From the NCBI RefSeq assembly GCF_010122465.1, contig NZ_WLZY01000010.1, positions 1-64,000 on the forward strand: DNA of 64,000 bases. The letters are read 5' to 3'. Under the pieces are notes generated by a model, which was given only the letters and a program-made list of their open reading frames with translations, did not search any database and was not told the DNA's origin. Below are positions 42,930 to 51,629 of the stretch, piece by piece. Position 1 is the stretch's first letter. Each line of letters begins with the position of its first letter. The stretch is from Phytoactinopolyspora mesophila (GTDB lineage Bacteria; Actinomycetota; Actinomycetes; Jiangellales; Jiangellaceae). A program made the position numbers and the translations under genes.

Positions 42930-45593
42930 CTACTGGCAGGAGTCGCATTCGACACGTTCCTGGGGATCGACCGGGCATGCGACGTCACCGACCACATCCG
43001 CTACCTCTTGTTCGACGACTTCCTGTCTTTCGTGCGCAGGCGCCTCCGCGCCGGAACTGGCGTCCTCGGCGGGTCGGCTCACCGCGGAGGCGAAGCCGAA
43101 CCCGCGACGTCGGCTCGAGCCCGGACCGGCATGTGCACCGGAAGCCACGGCTGACGGCCGCCCCGATCCGGCTACCGGCCCGTGTCCGGTGGCCGTCGCC
43201 ACCGCGGGCCGCGGACCATGACCACCCGCACCCGGCGAGGTCTCTGCTTTGTTGACTCGCACCGTGCTGAGTTCGGCCGAATGCCGTGGCTTCATGTGCA
43301 GGTAATACGTGGTTTTCAGGCCCTTGGCCCACGCCTCGGAGTAGATGTCCACCATGTCGCCGAGGTCACGGGTCTCCAGGTACATATTCCGGCTGATCGC
43401 TTGGTCGATCCACTTCTGAGCCCGAGCCGCCACTTCGATAAATGCGTACGGCGACAGCTGGAACGAGGTCTTGTACACAGCCTTGAGATCGTCGGTGACG
43501 TCTTTCAAGGCGGACACGTCACCCTGCGCGCGCAGCAGATCTTCCCGAACCGATTCCCAGAGGCCACGCGCTTTGAGGTCGCTCACCAAGTTACGGTTCA
43601 CCTCGAGGAACTTGCCGGAACTCGTCGCCCGGCTGAAGATCTGCGAAAACTGCGGGTCGAGGCCGGGGGTCGTGCCCGCGACCAATCCGATGGATGCGGT
43701 CGGCGCGATTGCCAGCAGGGTCGCATTACGCATGCCGCCACGCACCTTCGTCCGCAACGAGTCCCAGTCCAGCCGCGCCGTGCGGTCCACCGTCAGCGGC
43801 CGGCCACGTCGCTTCTCGGTGATCCCCACTGTGTCGAACGGCACCATGCCCTGGCTCCAGCGAGAGCCCTGGAAGTTCGCATAGGCGCCGCGTTCACGAG
43901 CCAGGTCGGCACTCGCATCGATGGCGTGCCAGCTCACGAACTCCATCAACCGGTCGATCAGCTCATAGGCCGGTTCGCTCTCATACGACCATCCCAGCCG
44001 CTCGACCACATCGGTGAACCCCATGACTCCCAGCCCGACAGCCCGGTTGAGTTCGTTCGACCGTTCAGCCTCCGGCACCGACGAGATCGTGATGTCGATC
44101 AGGTTGTCCAGCTGCCGGACCGCGAGCCGGACGCTCTGCCGCAGCCGGTCCCATTCGATGGCGTCGTCGATCGAACCGCCTGGGTCGGGCCGGACGTGCC
44201 GGGCCAGGTTGATCGATGCCAGGTTGCACACCGCGACGTTGTCCCGATCCTGCGGCAAGCAGATCTCGGTGCAGAGGTTCGAGAGATGAATGGTCCCGGT
44301 GTTGTTGTTCAGAGCCCGGTTATTGATCGTGTCTTTCCAGGTCAGCCACGGATGCGACGTCGTCTGCAAGCTGATCAGGATCGCCTTGAACTGCTCCCGT
44401 GCCTTGATCTTCTGATACGTGCGGAGCTCACCGTCCTCAGCAGCGGCAACGTACTGCGCATAACGCCGGGAGAAGTCCGCTCCGTAAAGCTCGGTCAGAT
44501 CGGGGACCTCGAGCGGATCGAACAGATACCAGTCATCGTCGTCGGCGACTCGCTTCATGAACTCGTCGGAGATCCACACCGCGGTGTTCGCCGTACGGGT
44601 GCGCCGATACGGATCTCCGGCGTTCTGCCGGAGGTCGAGGAATTGTGGAAAGTCCAGGTGCCAGTTCTCCATGTAGAAACACAGCGCACCGAACTTCTTG
44701 CCGCCGCGAGACACCGCCCGCAAGGTGGAGTCGATCGTGTGCATGAACGGGATCGGTCCCGTCGACGTGGTGTTGTTGCTGCGGATCGGCGACCCTTCAG
44801 CTCGAAGTTTGGTGACCGAGAGCCCGATACCGCCGGTGCCTTTCGTCAGCCACATCACGTCACGAACGCTCTTCGCGATGTGATCGATGTCGTCGTGCAT
44901 CTCCATGACGAAGCAGTTCGACAGCTGCGCGTAGGACGTGCCGGCGTTGACCAGAGTCGATCCGGCAGCGAGATACTCCAGGCGGGACATCTTGTCGTAG
45001 AACTCCAGAGCCGACGTCGTCGGGTCGGGCTCGTTGAGTGCCAAGCCCATGGCCACCCGCATCCAGAAGAACTGCGGCACCTCGAGCAGTTCGCCGGCCG
45101 GTCCACGTACCAGGTACCTGTTACATATGGTCACGGCACCGATATAGCGGAGGAGGTCGTCGCGGCCAGGATCCAGCGCACTCGCGAGCCGCGACATCTC
45201 GAATCGGCTGGCCAGACGGGCGTCGAGCATCCCGGCGGCCACCCCGCTCTGGACGTAACCGGCGAAATGCCGGCGGTGCAGAGCAACCAGCTCATCACCA
45301 CTCTCGTAGTCGCCCAGAACGCGCTTGTACACGGTCTTGAGCAGCAACCGGCTGGCCACCGTGTCGAAGGCCGGGTCATCCTTGACGTTCTGCAGAGCTA
45401 CCTGAATGACCGCCTCGTCCAGCTGTTCGCTGGTCACGCCGTCGAAGAGGGTGATCTCCAGCTCCGACTGAAGCTGGGTGACTCGAACTACTCGGTCGTC
45501 CAGACCCGTGCTGGCCGCTTCAATGGCCCGGGCGATCTTGTAGCCGTCGTACGGCTCCACCGATCCGTCCCGCTTGACGACGGTGATGTTCAT
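42930..45593 (-). CDS. nrdA: Ribonucleotide reductase alpha subunit, class I
   Basis: An 887-residue catalytic subunit. N-terminal ATP-cone at about 1-90 (ITVVKRDGSVEPYDGYKIARAI) for activity control. Catalytic Cys residues appear in QLSNCFVMEM, NLCTEICLP (Cys and Glu) and VAVCNLASINL. The usual core ends about residue 780; then a Gly/Pro/Ala-rich linker of about 90 residues leads to the redox tail ...ECDSCQ, whose CxxC shuttles electrons. The linker is unusually long. The start is fixed by AAGGAGAG 7 bases upstream and by the ATP-cone. Expression is probably under the cobalamin riboswitch upstream. Confidence 0.96.
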   Translation of the reverse strand: MNITVVKRDGSVEPYDGYKIARAIEAASTGLDDRVVRVTQLQSELEITLFDGVTSEQLDEAVIQVALQNVKDDPAFDTVASRLLLKTVYKRVLGDYESGDELVALHRRHFAGYVQSGVAAGMLDARLASRFEMSRLASALDPGRDDLLRYIGAVTICNRYLVRGPAGELLEVPQFFWMRVAMGLALNEPDPTTSALEFYDKMSRLEYLAAGSTLVNAGTSYAQLSNCFVMEMHDDIDHIAKSVRDVMWLTKGTGGIGLSVTKLRAEGSPIRSNNTTSTGPIPFMHTIDSTLRAVSRGGKKFGALCFYMENWHLDFPQFLDLRQNAGDPYRRTRTANTAVWISDEFMKRVADDDDWYLFDPLEVPDLTELYGADFSRRYAQYVAAAEDGELRTYQKIKAREQFKAILISLQTTSHPWLTWKDTINNRALNNNTGTIHLSNLCTEICLPQDRDNVAVCNLASINLARHVRPDPGGSIDDAIEWDRLRQSVRLAVRQLDNLIDITISSVPEAERSNELNRAVGLGVMGFTDVVERLGWSYESEPAYELIDRLMEFVSWHAIDASADLARERGAYANFQGSRWSQGMVPFDTVGITEKRRGRPLTVDRTARLDWDSLRTKVRGGMRNATLLAIAPTASIGLVAGTTPGLDPQFSQIFSRATSSGKFLEVNRNLVSDLKARGLWESVREDLLRAQGDVSALKDVTDDLKAVYKTSFQLSPYAFIEVAARAQKWIDQAISRNMYLETRDLGDMVDIYSEAWAKGLKTTYYLHMKPRHSAELSTVRVNKAETSPGAGGHGPRPAVATATGHGPVAGSGRPSAVASGAHAGPGSSRRRGFGFASAVSRPAEDASSGAEAPAHERQEVVEQEVADVVGDVACPVDPQERVECDSCQ

Positions 45594-45761
45594 GCGCTCT
45601 CCTTGCGAGTTCGTCGTTTCCAGGGTCGTAGAACTCGAGGCAGGGCAAGGGATCGCGACGGCAGATACCGCCGGTGGCAGATTCAGCCGCCGGTAGCTTG
45701 GCAGTCTCGTCCCCTGGCCTTCCCTCGAGACCACGGACTGTCGCACCACTGAATGCGACGC

Positions 45762-45990
45762 GCTGGCAGGTTTTCGGACTCACGGGCGATGACGCCCCTC
45801 ATACCGAGGACGCCGGCCTACTGACCGTCGCTTCCCAGGCTGGCGGCGTCGCCGATCTCGTGAAGATCGAACGCCTGCCGACCCAGTGCTTCTGACGGGG
45901 TTCGTTCCCGTACACCGCTGCGGGGCAGTCCCGGCCTCTCACCGGGTTCCCTGTTGCCGCTCCAACTCTGGATGACCTGAAGCACCAGCT
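45762..45990 (-). ncRNA. Cobalamin riboswitch upstream of nrdA
   Basis: On the minus strand the region contains the B12-box core AACAGGGAACCCGGTG, then CCGGGACTGCCCCGCAGCGG, and near the 3' end GTCCGAAAACCTGCCAGC. The 5' GCTGG...AGGT can pair with ACCT..CCAGC to close P1. These are the hallmarks of adenosylcobalamin riboswitches. It sits about 170 bases before the nrdA start, so B12 should reduce nrdAB expression, as described for Streptomyces class I reductase. The expression platform lies within 45594-45761; I did not resolve the alternative hairpins. Confidence 0.93.
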
Positions 45991-46155
45991 GATCTGACCA
46001 CACTATCTTGTAGTTACGACGATGCAAGTCACCTATATGTTGTGGCGTGTCGCACGTTGGCGGGAAGTGAGTGCTAGTCGTCCGTTATTCGCTATCGGTT
46101 GGATACCCGGCGCCACGAGAATGTCTGCGTACATCACTCACATACGGAGACATTC

Positions 46156-47151
46156 ATGACGCGTACGGCGCCGAGATCGGCCATGATCTGGGCCGCCCTG
46201 GGCACGGTCTACATCGTGTGGGGCTCCACCTATCTCGCGATCCGAGTCGTCGTGGATTCCGGCATCCCGCCGTTCCTAGGCATGGGTATCAGATTTCTCA
46301 TCGCCGGACTGCTACTCCTCGGAATCCTGCTCCTCTTCAGCCGCCGTCCGCGGGTCGAGGGCTCCCGCCCTATCTGGCGCATCTCGGCGCGGGAGTTTCG
46401 CGCCACGGCCGTGATGGGTGTACTGCTGCTCGTCCTCGGCAACGGTGTGGTCGCGATCGCCGAGCAGACCGTCCCCAGCGGACTCACCGCGTTGATCATC
46501 GGCGCGATCCCCCTGTGGTTCGTACTCCTCAGAGTCCTGGCAGGCGAGCGCCCCGGTTCTCTGACCTGGCTGGGAGTGTTGGTCGGGCTCGGTGGGCTGA
46601 CCGTCATCAGCCTGTCTCGTGGTGGCATCGACGGCGTCGAGACCTGGGGTGTGCTGCTTCTGTTCTGCGCGACCGTGTCGTGGGCGTTCGGCTCGTTCAT
46701 CTCGCCACGTCTGGGCCTGCCCCGCAACGGATTCGCCGCCGCCACCTACGAGATGCTCGCGGCGGGCGTCATCTTGGTCACCATCTCGGTTATCACCGGT
46801 GAGGCGAGCGGCCTCGACGTCGGCGCTGTACCCGCACGGGGCTGGATCGCCCTGGCATACCTGGTGGTTCTCGGATCGCTGCTCGGGTTCACCGCGTACG
46901 TATACGCACTGGCACACGCCCCGTTGTCTCTCGTGGGCACCTACGCGTACGTCAATCCGGTTGTGGCCGTACTACTCGGCTGGGCGATCCTCGCCGAGCC
47001 GGTCACCAGCATCGTCGTCGTCGGCGGCGCGTTTCTCGTGGGCGGCGTCGCACTGGTCATGACGTCCGAGAGGACGGCCCGGCCGACACCTGAGGACGAC
47101 GAGGAGCCCCCGCCGGGACAGGCCGACCTGGCCAGCGAACGCACCGGCTGA
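46156..47151 (+). CDS. EamA/DMT-family membrane transporter
   Basis: A 331-residue protein with ten membrane helices in two EamA halves; VYIVWGSTYLAIRVVV at the start and PLSLVGTYAYVNPVVAVLLGW in the second half are typical of the RhtA/YedA group. It exports amino acids, metabolites or drugs; the substrate is not evident. ATG at 46156 with GGAGA upstream. The C-terminal 30 residues are an acidic tail. It is divergent from the nrd operon and convergent with the HTH-TPR regulator. Confidence 0.9.
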   Translation: MTRTAPRSAMIWAALGTVYIVWGSTYLAIRVVVDSGIPPFLGMGIRFLIAGLLLLGILLLFSRRPRVEGSRPIWRISAREFRATAVMGVLLLVLGNGVVAIAEQTVPSGLTALIIGAIPLWFVLLRVLAGERPGSLTWLGVLVGLGGLTVISLSRGGIDGVETWGVLLLFCATVSWAFGSFISPRLGLPRNGFAAATYEMLAAGVILVTISVITGEASGLDVGAVPARGWIALAYLVVLGSLLGFTAYVYALAHAPLSLVGTYAYVNPVVAVLLGWAILAEPVTSIVVVGGAFLVGGVALVMTSERTARPTPEDDEEPPPGQADLASERTG

Positions 47152-47197
47152 GGCCTATCTGCCAGCGAAAGGCTGATCATCCATGCCACGTTCAACC

Positions 47198-47239
47198 GCA
47201 CGCTACGTGGCGGTATTGCCGTCCCGCCACGTAGCGTGC
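47198..47239. terminator. Bidirectional terminator between EamA and HTH-TPR genes
   Basis: Perfect 16-base arms (47198-47213, 47224-47239) around a 10-base loop, 46 bases after the EamA stop and 9 bases after the regulator stop on the other strand. Confidence 0.85.
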
Positions 47240-47247
47240 TGAGTTGT

Positions 47248-48636
47248 TCAGTTCAGCGCGAGTTCATGCTCCTGCGCCGGGGCATCGAGCACCACGCCGG
47301 CACCGACCGAGTGCATGATCCGCATGGACTGAAGCGCGCGATCATATGCCTCGAGCGCCTCGTCCGTCCGGCCGAGATCCCGGTAGAGATCACCGAGCTC
47401 GCGCCAGGCCGCGGCGGCCCGCCGGGACGCACCCATGGCCTCCAGCATGGAGGCCGCCAGAGCACCTTCGCGCGCACTCTGGTCGACGTCACCTTCAGCA
47501 CGGAGTACCCGAGCGAGAACCAAACGTGCCCGAGCCGCCTCCATCCGCGGCTGGTCATCCAGATCACGCAGGGCCGACTGCGCGGCTTCATGAGCTTCGT
47601 CCAGCCGTCCGAGAGTCAGCAGCGCATCCGCGCGAGTGCTGTCCAGGTGCCGGATGTCGTCCACGCCACCCTGCGTGGTGATCTCGCGGCGAACGCTGTC
47701 GAGGAGATCAAGGGCCTCAGTGGCCCGGGGTTCGTCTCCCTGCAGGAGTAGCCAGGCGTAAGCCATCCGCAGCCGCGCCAGGTTGCGGCGGTCGTCACCC
47801 TCGCCGAACAACGCTAGTGCGCGATCAACCAGATTGAGCGCCTGCGCGAGGTCACCACGGGATTCAGCGATCACGGAGGCGTTCCAGTAGGCAGCTCCCC
47901 GGGTGTGAGGCGCGCCCATCTCATCAGCGGCCCGCACCAGCTCGGCCGCGAGCGTCCGCGAACGGACGATGTCACCGCGGCCGTGATAGGCGCTGAGCAC
48001 CGTGCAACCGAGCCGGACGTATTCGTCGGTGTGCTCCAGCCCCATCTCGCTGGCCGAACGCATTGCTTCCTCGCCGATCTGGATAGCCATGTCGAGGTCG
48101 CCCGCGCTCTGGTAGCAGCGAGACATTGCCAACGCGACGTCGAGCCACGGCTGAACCTCGGGCGCCTGCCGGGCCTCGTCGGCCAGCCCACCCAGGAGGT
48201 CGATGGCACCCTCGATGTCGCCCTTGCGCTCCAGCGCCTGCGCCTGCCCGAGGCGAGCCTGACGGCTCTGCTCGTCGTTGAGGCCGGGGTCACCGATCAA
48301 CGCCGTGAAGCCGTCGTATGCGTCGTCGGCCCGGCCGTCGTAAAGCGCCTTCTCGGCCCGGCCAAGAGCCAGGCGGGCACGAGTACGAACCGAGGCGTCG
48401 ACACCGTCCCGCAGATACTCGACATCAATGCGCAGGCGTTCCGCAATATGCGCCAGCGCGGCAGCAGCGGGCTGACGGCGACCGCTCTCGACGAGCGAAA
48501 CATAGCTGGGAGACAACATTCCCTCGGCGATATCCGCCTGGGAAAGGCCCAGTTCCACCCGCCGTGTGCGAATACGCTGACCGACGGGCGTTGGGACCGG
48601 CGCCTCGTCAAGTGTTGCTTGTGGCTGCTCTGTCAT
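47248..48636 (-). CDS. HTH-TPR transcriptional regulator (XRE family, RRNPP-like architecture)
   Basis: A 462-residue regulator. The N-terminal Cro/C1-type HTH (about 17-72) reads VGQRIRTRRVELGLSQADIAEG and YVSLVESGRRQP. From about 85 to the end it is built of TPR-like helix pairs (GRAEKALYDGRADDAYDGFTALI; LGDLYRDLGRTDEALEAYDRAL), about nine repeats. HTH plus TPR is the arrangement of Rgg, PlcR and PrgX-type receptors that bind small peptides. It is divergent from a 42-codon secreted-peptide gene, with only 62 bases between the start codons. I infer that the peptide or a processed form is its ligand. No other adjacent gene suggests a different partner. Confidence 0.9.
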   Translation of the reverse strand: MTEQPQATLDEAPVPTPVGQRIRTRRVELGLSQADIAEGMLSPSYVSLVESGRRQPAAAALAHIAERLRIDVEYLRDGVDASVRTRARLALGRAEKALYDGRADDAYDGFTALIGDPGLNDEQSRQARLGQAQALERKGDIEGAIDLLGGLADEARQAPEVQPWLDVALAMSRCYQSAGDLDMAIQIGEEAMRSASEMGLEHTDEYVRLGCTVLSAYHGRGDIVRSRTLAAELVRAADEMGAPHTRGAAYWNASVIAESRGDLAQALNLVDRALALFGEGDDRRNLARLRMAYAWLLLQGDEPRATEALDLLDSVRREITTQGGVDDIRHLDSTRADALLTLGRLDEAHEAAQSALRDLDDQPRMEAARARLVLARVLRAEGDVDQSAREGALAASMLEAMGASRRAAAAWRELGDLYRDLGRTDEALEAYDRALQSMRIMHSVGAGVVLDAPAQEHELALN

Positions 48637-48698
48637 GACACTATTGCACTACAGGTAGTCATTTTTTGCTAGTCCTAGTGACCAGGAGGTCGATCTCG
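48637..48698. promoter_or_regulatory. Divergent promoter/operator of HTH-TPR regulator and secreted peptide
   Basis: 62 bases separate the two start codons. Inside are the palindrome ACTACAGGTAGT (48648-48659), a T-run, and CTAGTCCTAG (48669-48678), which could be paired regulator sites. AGGAGGT at 48684-48690 is the peptide Shine-Dalgarno. The region is A/T-richer than its surroundings. Any regulator bound here would control both genes. Confidence 0.6.
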
Positions 48699-48827
48699 GT
48701 GGCCCGTCTCAGGCGCGTACTGGCTGTCACACTCGCGGCACTTACCCTGACGGCGGCTGCTGCAACAGTTGCCGCACCGGCATCTGCTGACACGATCGAG
48801 CCCAACTGGCCAACTATGTGCTGCTAG
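48699..48827 (+). CDS. Small secreted peptide, candidate signalling peptide
   Basis: A 42-codon gene, too short for normal gene callers. GTG start with AGGAGGT 8 bases upstream. Residues 1-30 are a clear Sec signal peptide: basic MARLRR, hydrophobic Ala/Leu/Thr core, and cleavage site APASA-DT. The predicted mature peptide is DTIEPNWPTMCC, 12 residues with two C-terminal cysteines. An intrinsic terminator follows 16 bases after the TAG. The divergent neighbour is an HTH-TPR regulator, so a pheromone-receptor pair is plausible. I know no characterised family with this mature sequence. Confidence 0.82.
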   Translation: MARLRRVLAVTLAALTLTAAAATVAAPASADTIEPNWPTMCC

Positions 48828-48843
48828 CAGTAGCATTGAAGAC

Positions 48844-48902
48844 GCACGGACGACTAGCTGCGTCTCGCCCCCCGAACGCAGGTATGTCGTCCGTGCCTTT
48901 TT
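48844..48902 (+). terminator. Intrinsic terminator of the secreted-peptide gene
   Basis: Perfect 11-base arms GCACGGACGAC (48844-48854) and GTCGTCCGTGC (48886-48896), an inner 6-base stem (CTGCGT/ACGCAG), then CTTTTT at 48897-48902. This is the only classic hairpin-plus-T-run terminator I noticed in the window, and it defines a short monocistronic transcript of about 200 bases. Confidence 0.88.
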
Positions 48903-48974
48903 GCGCCCTGTGACCTCAGTACTTTCTCACTGACTGTCACCAGTTACTCACACTCAGTGACTATGTCGCATTGC

Positions 48975-50093
48975 CTATTGCCTGATCCATTCGGCGGCAA
49001 CCCGGATGACAATGTTGTTGGCTTCAGGCTCGGCAACAGTCACTCGACATCCTTCGCCACTAAAAGGTCGAACGATTATTCCGGATTCCGCACACTTCTG
49101 CGCGAATTCGTCCGTTTCGTCACCTAGATCCAGCCAGACGAAGTTGGCCTCGGTGCGAGGAATGTTCCATCCTTGATCCCGCAACGCCACGGCCACCCGG
49201 TCTCGCTCCCGCACCAGAGCCTCCACCCGCTCCAACAGGTGCTCTTCCTGCGCCAGGGATGTCACAGCCGCCACCTGGGCCAGTGCCGACACGCCGAACG
49301 GCACAGCCGTCTTCCGGAGCGCGTCGGCGATTTCGTCATGGGCGATCGCGAAACCCACCCGCATCCCGGCCAGACCGTAGGCCTTCGAAAAGGTCCGCAG
49401 GACACACAGATTCCGATGCCGCCGATACACCTCGAGCCCGTCCGCGGCCTCCGGATCTCGCACGAACTCCCGATAGGCCTCATCCAGAACCACCAGTACG
49501 TCCCGTGGCACTCGCTCCAGGAACGCGTCCAGTTCGGATCTGGACACCGCCGGCCCCGTGGGGTTGTTGGGGCTGCAGACCAGCACCAGCCTGGTGCGCT
49601 CCGTGATCGCATCGGCCATCGCGTCGAGGTTGTGCCGGGCGTCCTGGTCGAGCGGTACCCGGACCGACGTGGCTCCTGACACTCCGACCACGATCGGATA
49701 GGCCTCGAACGAGCGCCAGGCGTAGACCACTTCGTCGCCCTCGGATGCGCACGCCTGCACTATCTGCTGCAGCACACCAACGCTGCCAGTACCGGTGGCA
49801 ATGTGTTCAGCCGGCACCTCGAACCGATCCGCCAACGCCGCCACGAGCTCGGTGGCGAACATGTCCGGATAACGGTTCATCGATCTAGCGGCCGCGACGA
49901 CGGCGTCCTCGACCCCCGGCAGCGGTGGATACGGGTTCTCGTTCGACGAGATCTTGAACGGCGCGGGGGCGCCACCTCCCGTCGCCGAACGCCCAGGGCG
50001 GTACGACGGCAAGCCGTCTAGCGCCGAGCGCAGCCGGACGCGCCTCGAATCGGGGCCGGCTTCGTTGCTAACGGAGTCATTCGATGGCGTCAT
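48975..50093 (-). CDS. Histidinol-phosphate/aromatic aminotransferase (HisC/Pat type)
   Basis: A 372-residue class I/II PLP aminotransferase. Substrate and cofactor motifs: [36 protein letters not shown] and the PLP lysine in [16 protein letters not shown]. It would interconvert histidinol phosphate with its keto acid or act on aromatic amino acids. No other his genes are near, so the aromatic (Pat) role is at least as likely. ATG at 50093 is chosen because the longer frame runs into the divergent membrane-protein gene. It lies 81 bases downstream of the peptide terminator and on the opposite strand. Confidence 0.9.
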   Translation of the reverse strand: MTPSNDSVSNEAGPDSRRVRLRSALDGLPSYRPGRSATGGGAPAPFKISSNENPYPPLPGVEDAVVAAARSMNRYPDMFATELVAALADRFEVPAEHIATGTGSVGVLQQIVQACASEGDEVVYAWRSFEAYPIVVGVSGATSVRVPLDQDARHNLDAMADAITERTRLVLVCSPNNPTGPAVSRSELDAFLERVPRDVLVVLDEAYREFVRDPEAADGLEVYRRHRNLCVLRTFSKAYGLAGMRVGFAIAHDEIADALRKTAVPFGVSALAQVAAVTSLAQEEHLLERVEALVRERDRVAVALRDQGWNIPRTEANFVWLDLGDETDEFAQKCAESGIIVRPFSGEGCRVTVAEPEANNIVIRVAAEWIRQ

Positions 50094-50121
50094 GCTGACG
50101 CACGATATACGCTCAGCCCCC

Positions 50122-50499
50122 GTGTTCTCCTTCCTGATACGCATCGTCATCAACGGCCTGGCTCTGTGGGTGGCCACCGAGCTCGTCGGGGGCGTCAACG
50201 TCACCGGCGCAGACTCCACCACTGACCGAGTCCTGACATTGCTGGTGATCGGGCTGATCTTCGCCCTGATCAACACGTTCATCAAACCGCTCGTGCAGAT
50301 TCTCACGCTGCCGCTGTTCATCGTGACGCTGGGCTTGTTCACGTTCATCGTCAACGCGCTGATGCTGTGGCTGACCGGGTGGGTAGCGGATCAACTGAAC
50401 GTTCCGTTCGAAGTCACGGACTTCTTCTGGTCCGCTGTGCTGGGCGCTTTGGTTGTCTCGTTCGTCAGCTGGATCCTCAACCTTTTGTTGCCGAAATAG
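50122..50499 (+). CDS. Four-helix membrane protein, phage_holin_4_2 superfamily
   Basis: A 125-residue membrane protein with four hydrophobic helices: [62 protein letters not shown] and [19 protein letters not shown]. The pattern [24 protein letters not shown] is that of the YvlD/DUF360-like proteins classed in Pfam as phage holin 4_2. Despite the name these are ordinary chromosomal proteins of unknown function. GTG start. The gene is divergent from the aminotransferase with only 28 bases between starts. Confidence 0.87.
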   Translation: MFSFLIRIVINGLALWVATELVGGVNVTGADSTTDRVLTLLVIGLIFALINTFIKPLVQILTLPLFIVTLGLFTFIVNALMLWLTGWVADQLNVPFEVTDFFWSAVLGALVVSFVSWILNLLLPK

Positions 50500-50627
50500 G
50501 AACCAAACGGCTGACGCCAGGCCTTCCGTTACCCCTGTACCGTCGCGTATGTTGGTGTCCGACAACGCACGACGATGGCTGCCGCGCCGGTGGCCGCGGG
50601 GGTCGTAGTGCCAGTTCTCATTCCCTT

Positions 50628-51035
50628 ATGAGCATGGTGGACAACGACATGACAATTGGCCACGCCCCCGTAGCGTCGCTGCTGACAGAGCGCCCGCCTG
50701 AGGAGCATCTCATCGGGCAGCTTCCGCGACAGTCTCGCTCGCACCGCGATACCGCCGAAAACTCAGCTCTTCACCAGCAGTACGAGGTCGTGTATGACGA
50801 CGCCGAGGGCCGCCCGCTACTGGCGTTCACTGACGGCCAATGGTGGGACATGACCTCCTACACTCCACGGCCTGTCACGGTGCGGTTCGCGCTACGCCGC
50901 GACCCGTCGTGGGCCGGTGCGGTTGTCCAAACCGTCTGTCTGTGGATGCGCAGCCATCCGAATGACGAGCGCTCCTTCGATCTGGCGACCGAGCTCGCGC
51001 TGGCCGTCGGTGAACTGGCGCGGCAACAGAGCTGA
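50628..51035 (+). CDS. Conserved hypothetical protein, small and soluble
   Basis: About 135 residues from ATG at 50628; other starts inside the same frame (50634, 50649) are possible. The C-terminal half has a compact pattern: QYEVVYDDAEGRPLLAFTDGQWWDMTSYTPRPVTVRFALRRD and WMRSHPNDERSFDLATELALAVGELA. No motif is recognised and there is no signal peptide. It is 15 bases ahead of the protein-tyrosine phosphatase gene and likely transcribed with it. Confidence 0.65.
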   Translation: MSMVDNDMTIGHAPVASLLTERPPEEHLIGQLPRQSRSHRDTAENSALHQQYEVVYDDAEGRPLLAFTDGQWWDMTSYTPRPVTVRFALRRDPSWAGAVVQTVCLWMRSHPNDERSFDLATELALAVGELARQQS

Positions 51036-51050
51036 TCGGATCACATCGTC

Positions 51051-51593
51051 GTGGCAACAACACGGCCGGACACGCATATCAGGGCATGCGTCGTCTGTGC
51101 CGGAAACATCTGCCGCTCTCCCATAGCGGAGGCGGTGTTCACCGAACATCTGGCTGCCGCCGGTATGGCCGAATACGTGCGGATCGAGTCGGCCGGCACC
51201 GGCGGCTGGCACGTCGGTGAGCCGGCCGATCCTCGTGCGCTTGCCACGCTGCGTGCCCACGGTTACGACGCCTCCCGGCACCACGCCAGACAATTCCAGG
51301 CCTCGTGGTTCGACGACTTCGACCTTGTCATTGCGCTCGACCGCGCCAATGCTGCTGACTTGCGCCGACTCGCTCCGGTGGAATCCGCCCGAGACAAGAT
51401 CCGATTGCTCCGCAGCTACGACCCCGCGGCGCACGGTACCTCCGATCTTGATGTGCCAGACCCTTACTACGGAGACGATTCCGGCTTCGAGCACGTGCTT
51501 CGGCTTGTGGAAGCCGCGGGCGCCGGATTCACCGCCCAAATCAAGGCTGAGTTGGATCCAGCGAGCCGAACAGACTCTCCGAAGGCCCCGTGA
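51051..51593 (+). CDS. Low-molecular-weight protein tyrosine phosphatase
   Basis: A 180-residue enzyme. The phosphate-binding loop CAGNICRSP (CX5RS, with Cys about residue 16) is near the N-terminus, and the general-acid Asp is in VPDPYYGDDSGF. It removes phosphate from tyrosine residues, often of polysaccharide-export kinases, or from arginine. GTG start. It is 36 bases upstream of the fructosamine-kinase gene, and the two may be one operon. The first ten residues are variable. Confidence 0.92.
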   Translation: MATTRPDTHIRACVVCAGNICRSPIAEAVFTEHLAAAGMAEYVRIESAGTGGWHVGEPADPRALATLRAHGYDASRHHARQFQASWFDDFDLVIALDRANAADLRRLAPVESARDKIRLLRSYDPAAHGTSDLDVPDPYYGDDSGFEHVLRLVEAAGAGFTAQIKAELDPASRTDSPKAP

Positions 51594-51629
51594 ACGTCGT
51601 CCGACAACTATCGCAGGAAGCAGGCCTCG

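Noticed and set aside
43182-45752. 856-codon open frame antisense to nrdA
   Set aside because: Mirror frame of a strongly constrained gene; no domain, no Shine-Dalgarno and shadow-type composition.
50122-50499. Phage holin domain as a sign of a prophage
   Set aside because: This Pfam family contains chromosomal membrane proteins of the YvlD type; no phage genes are nearby.
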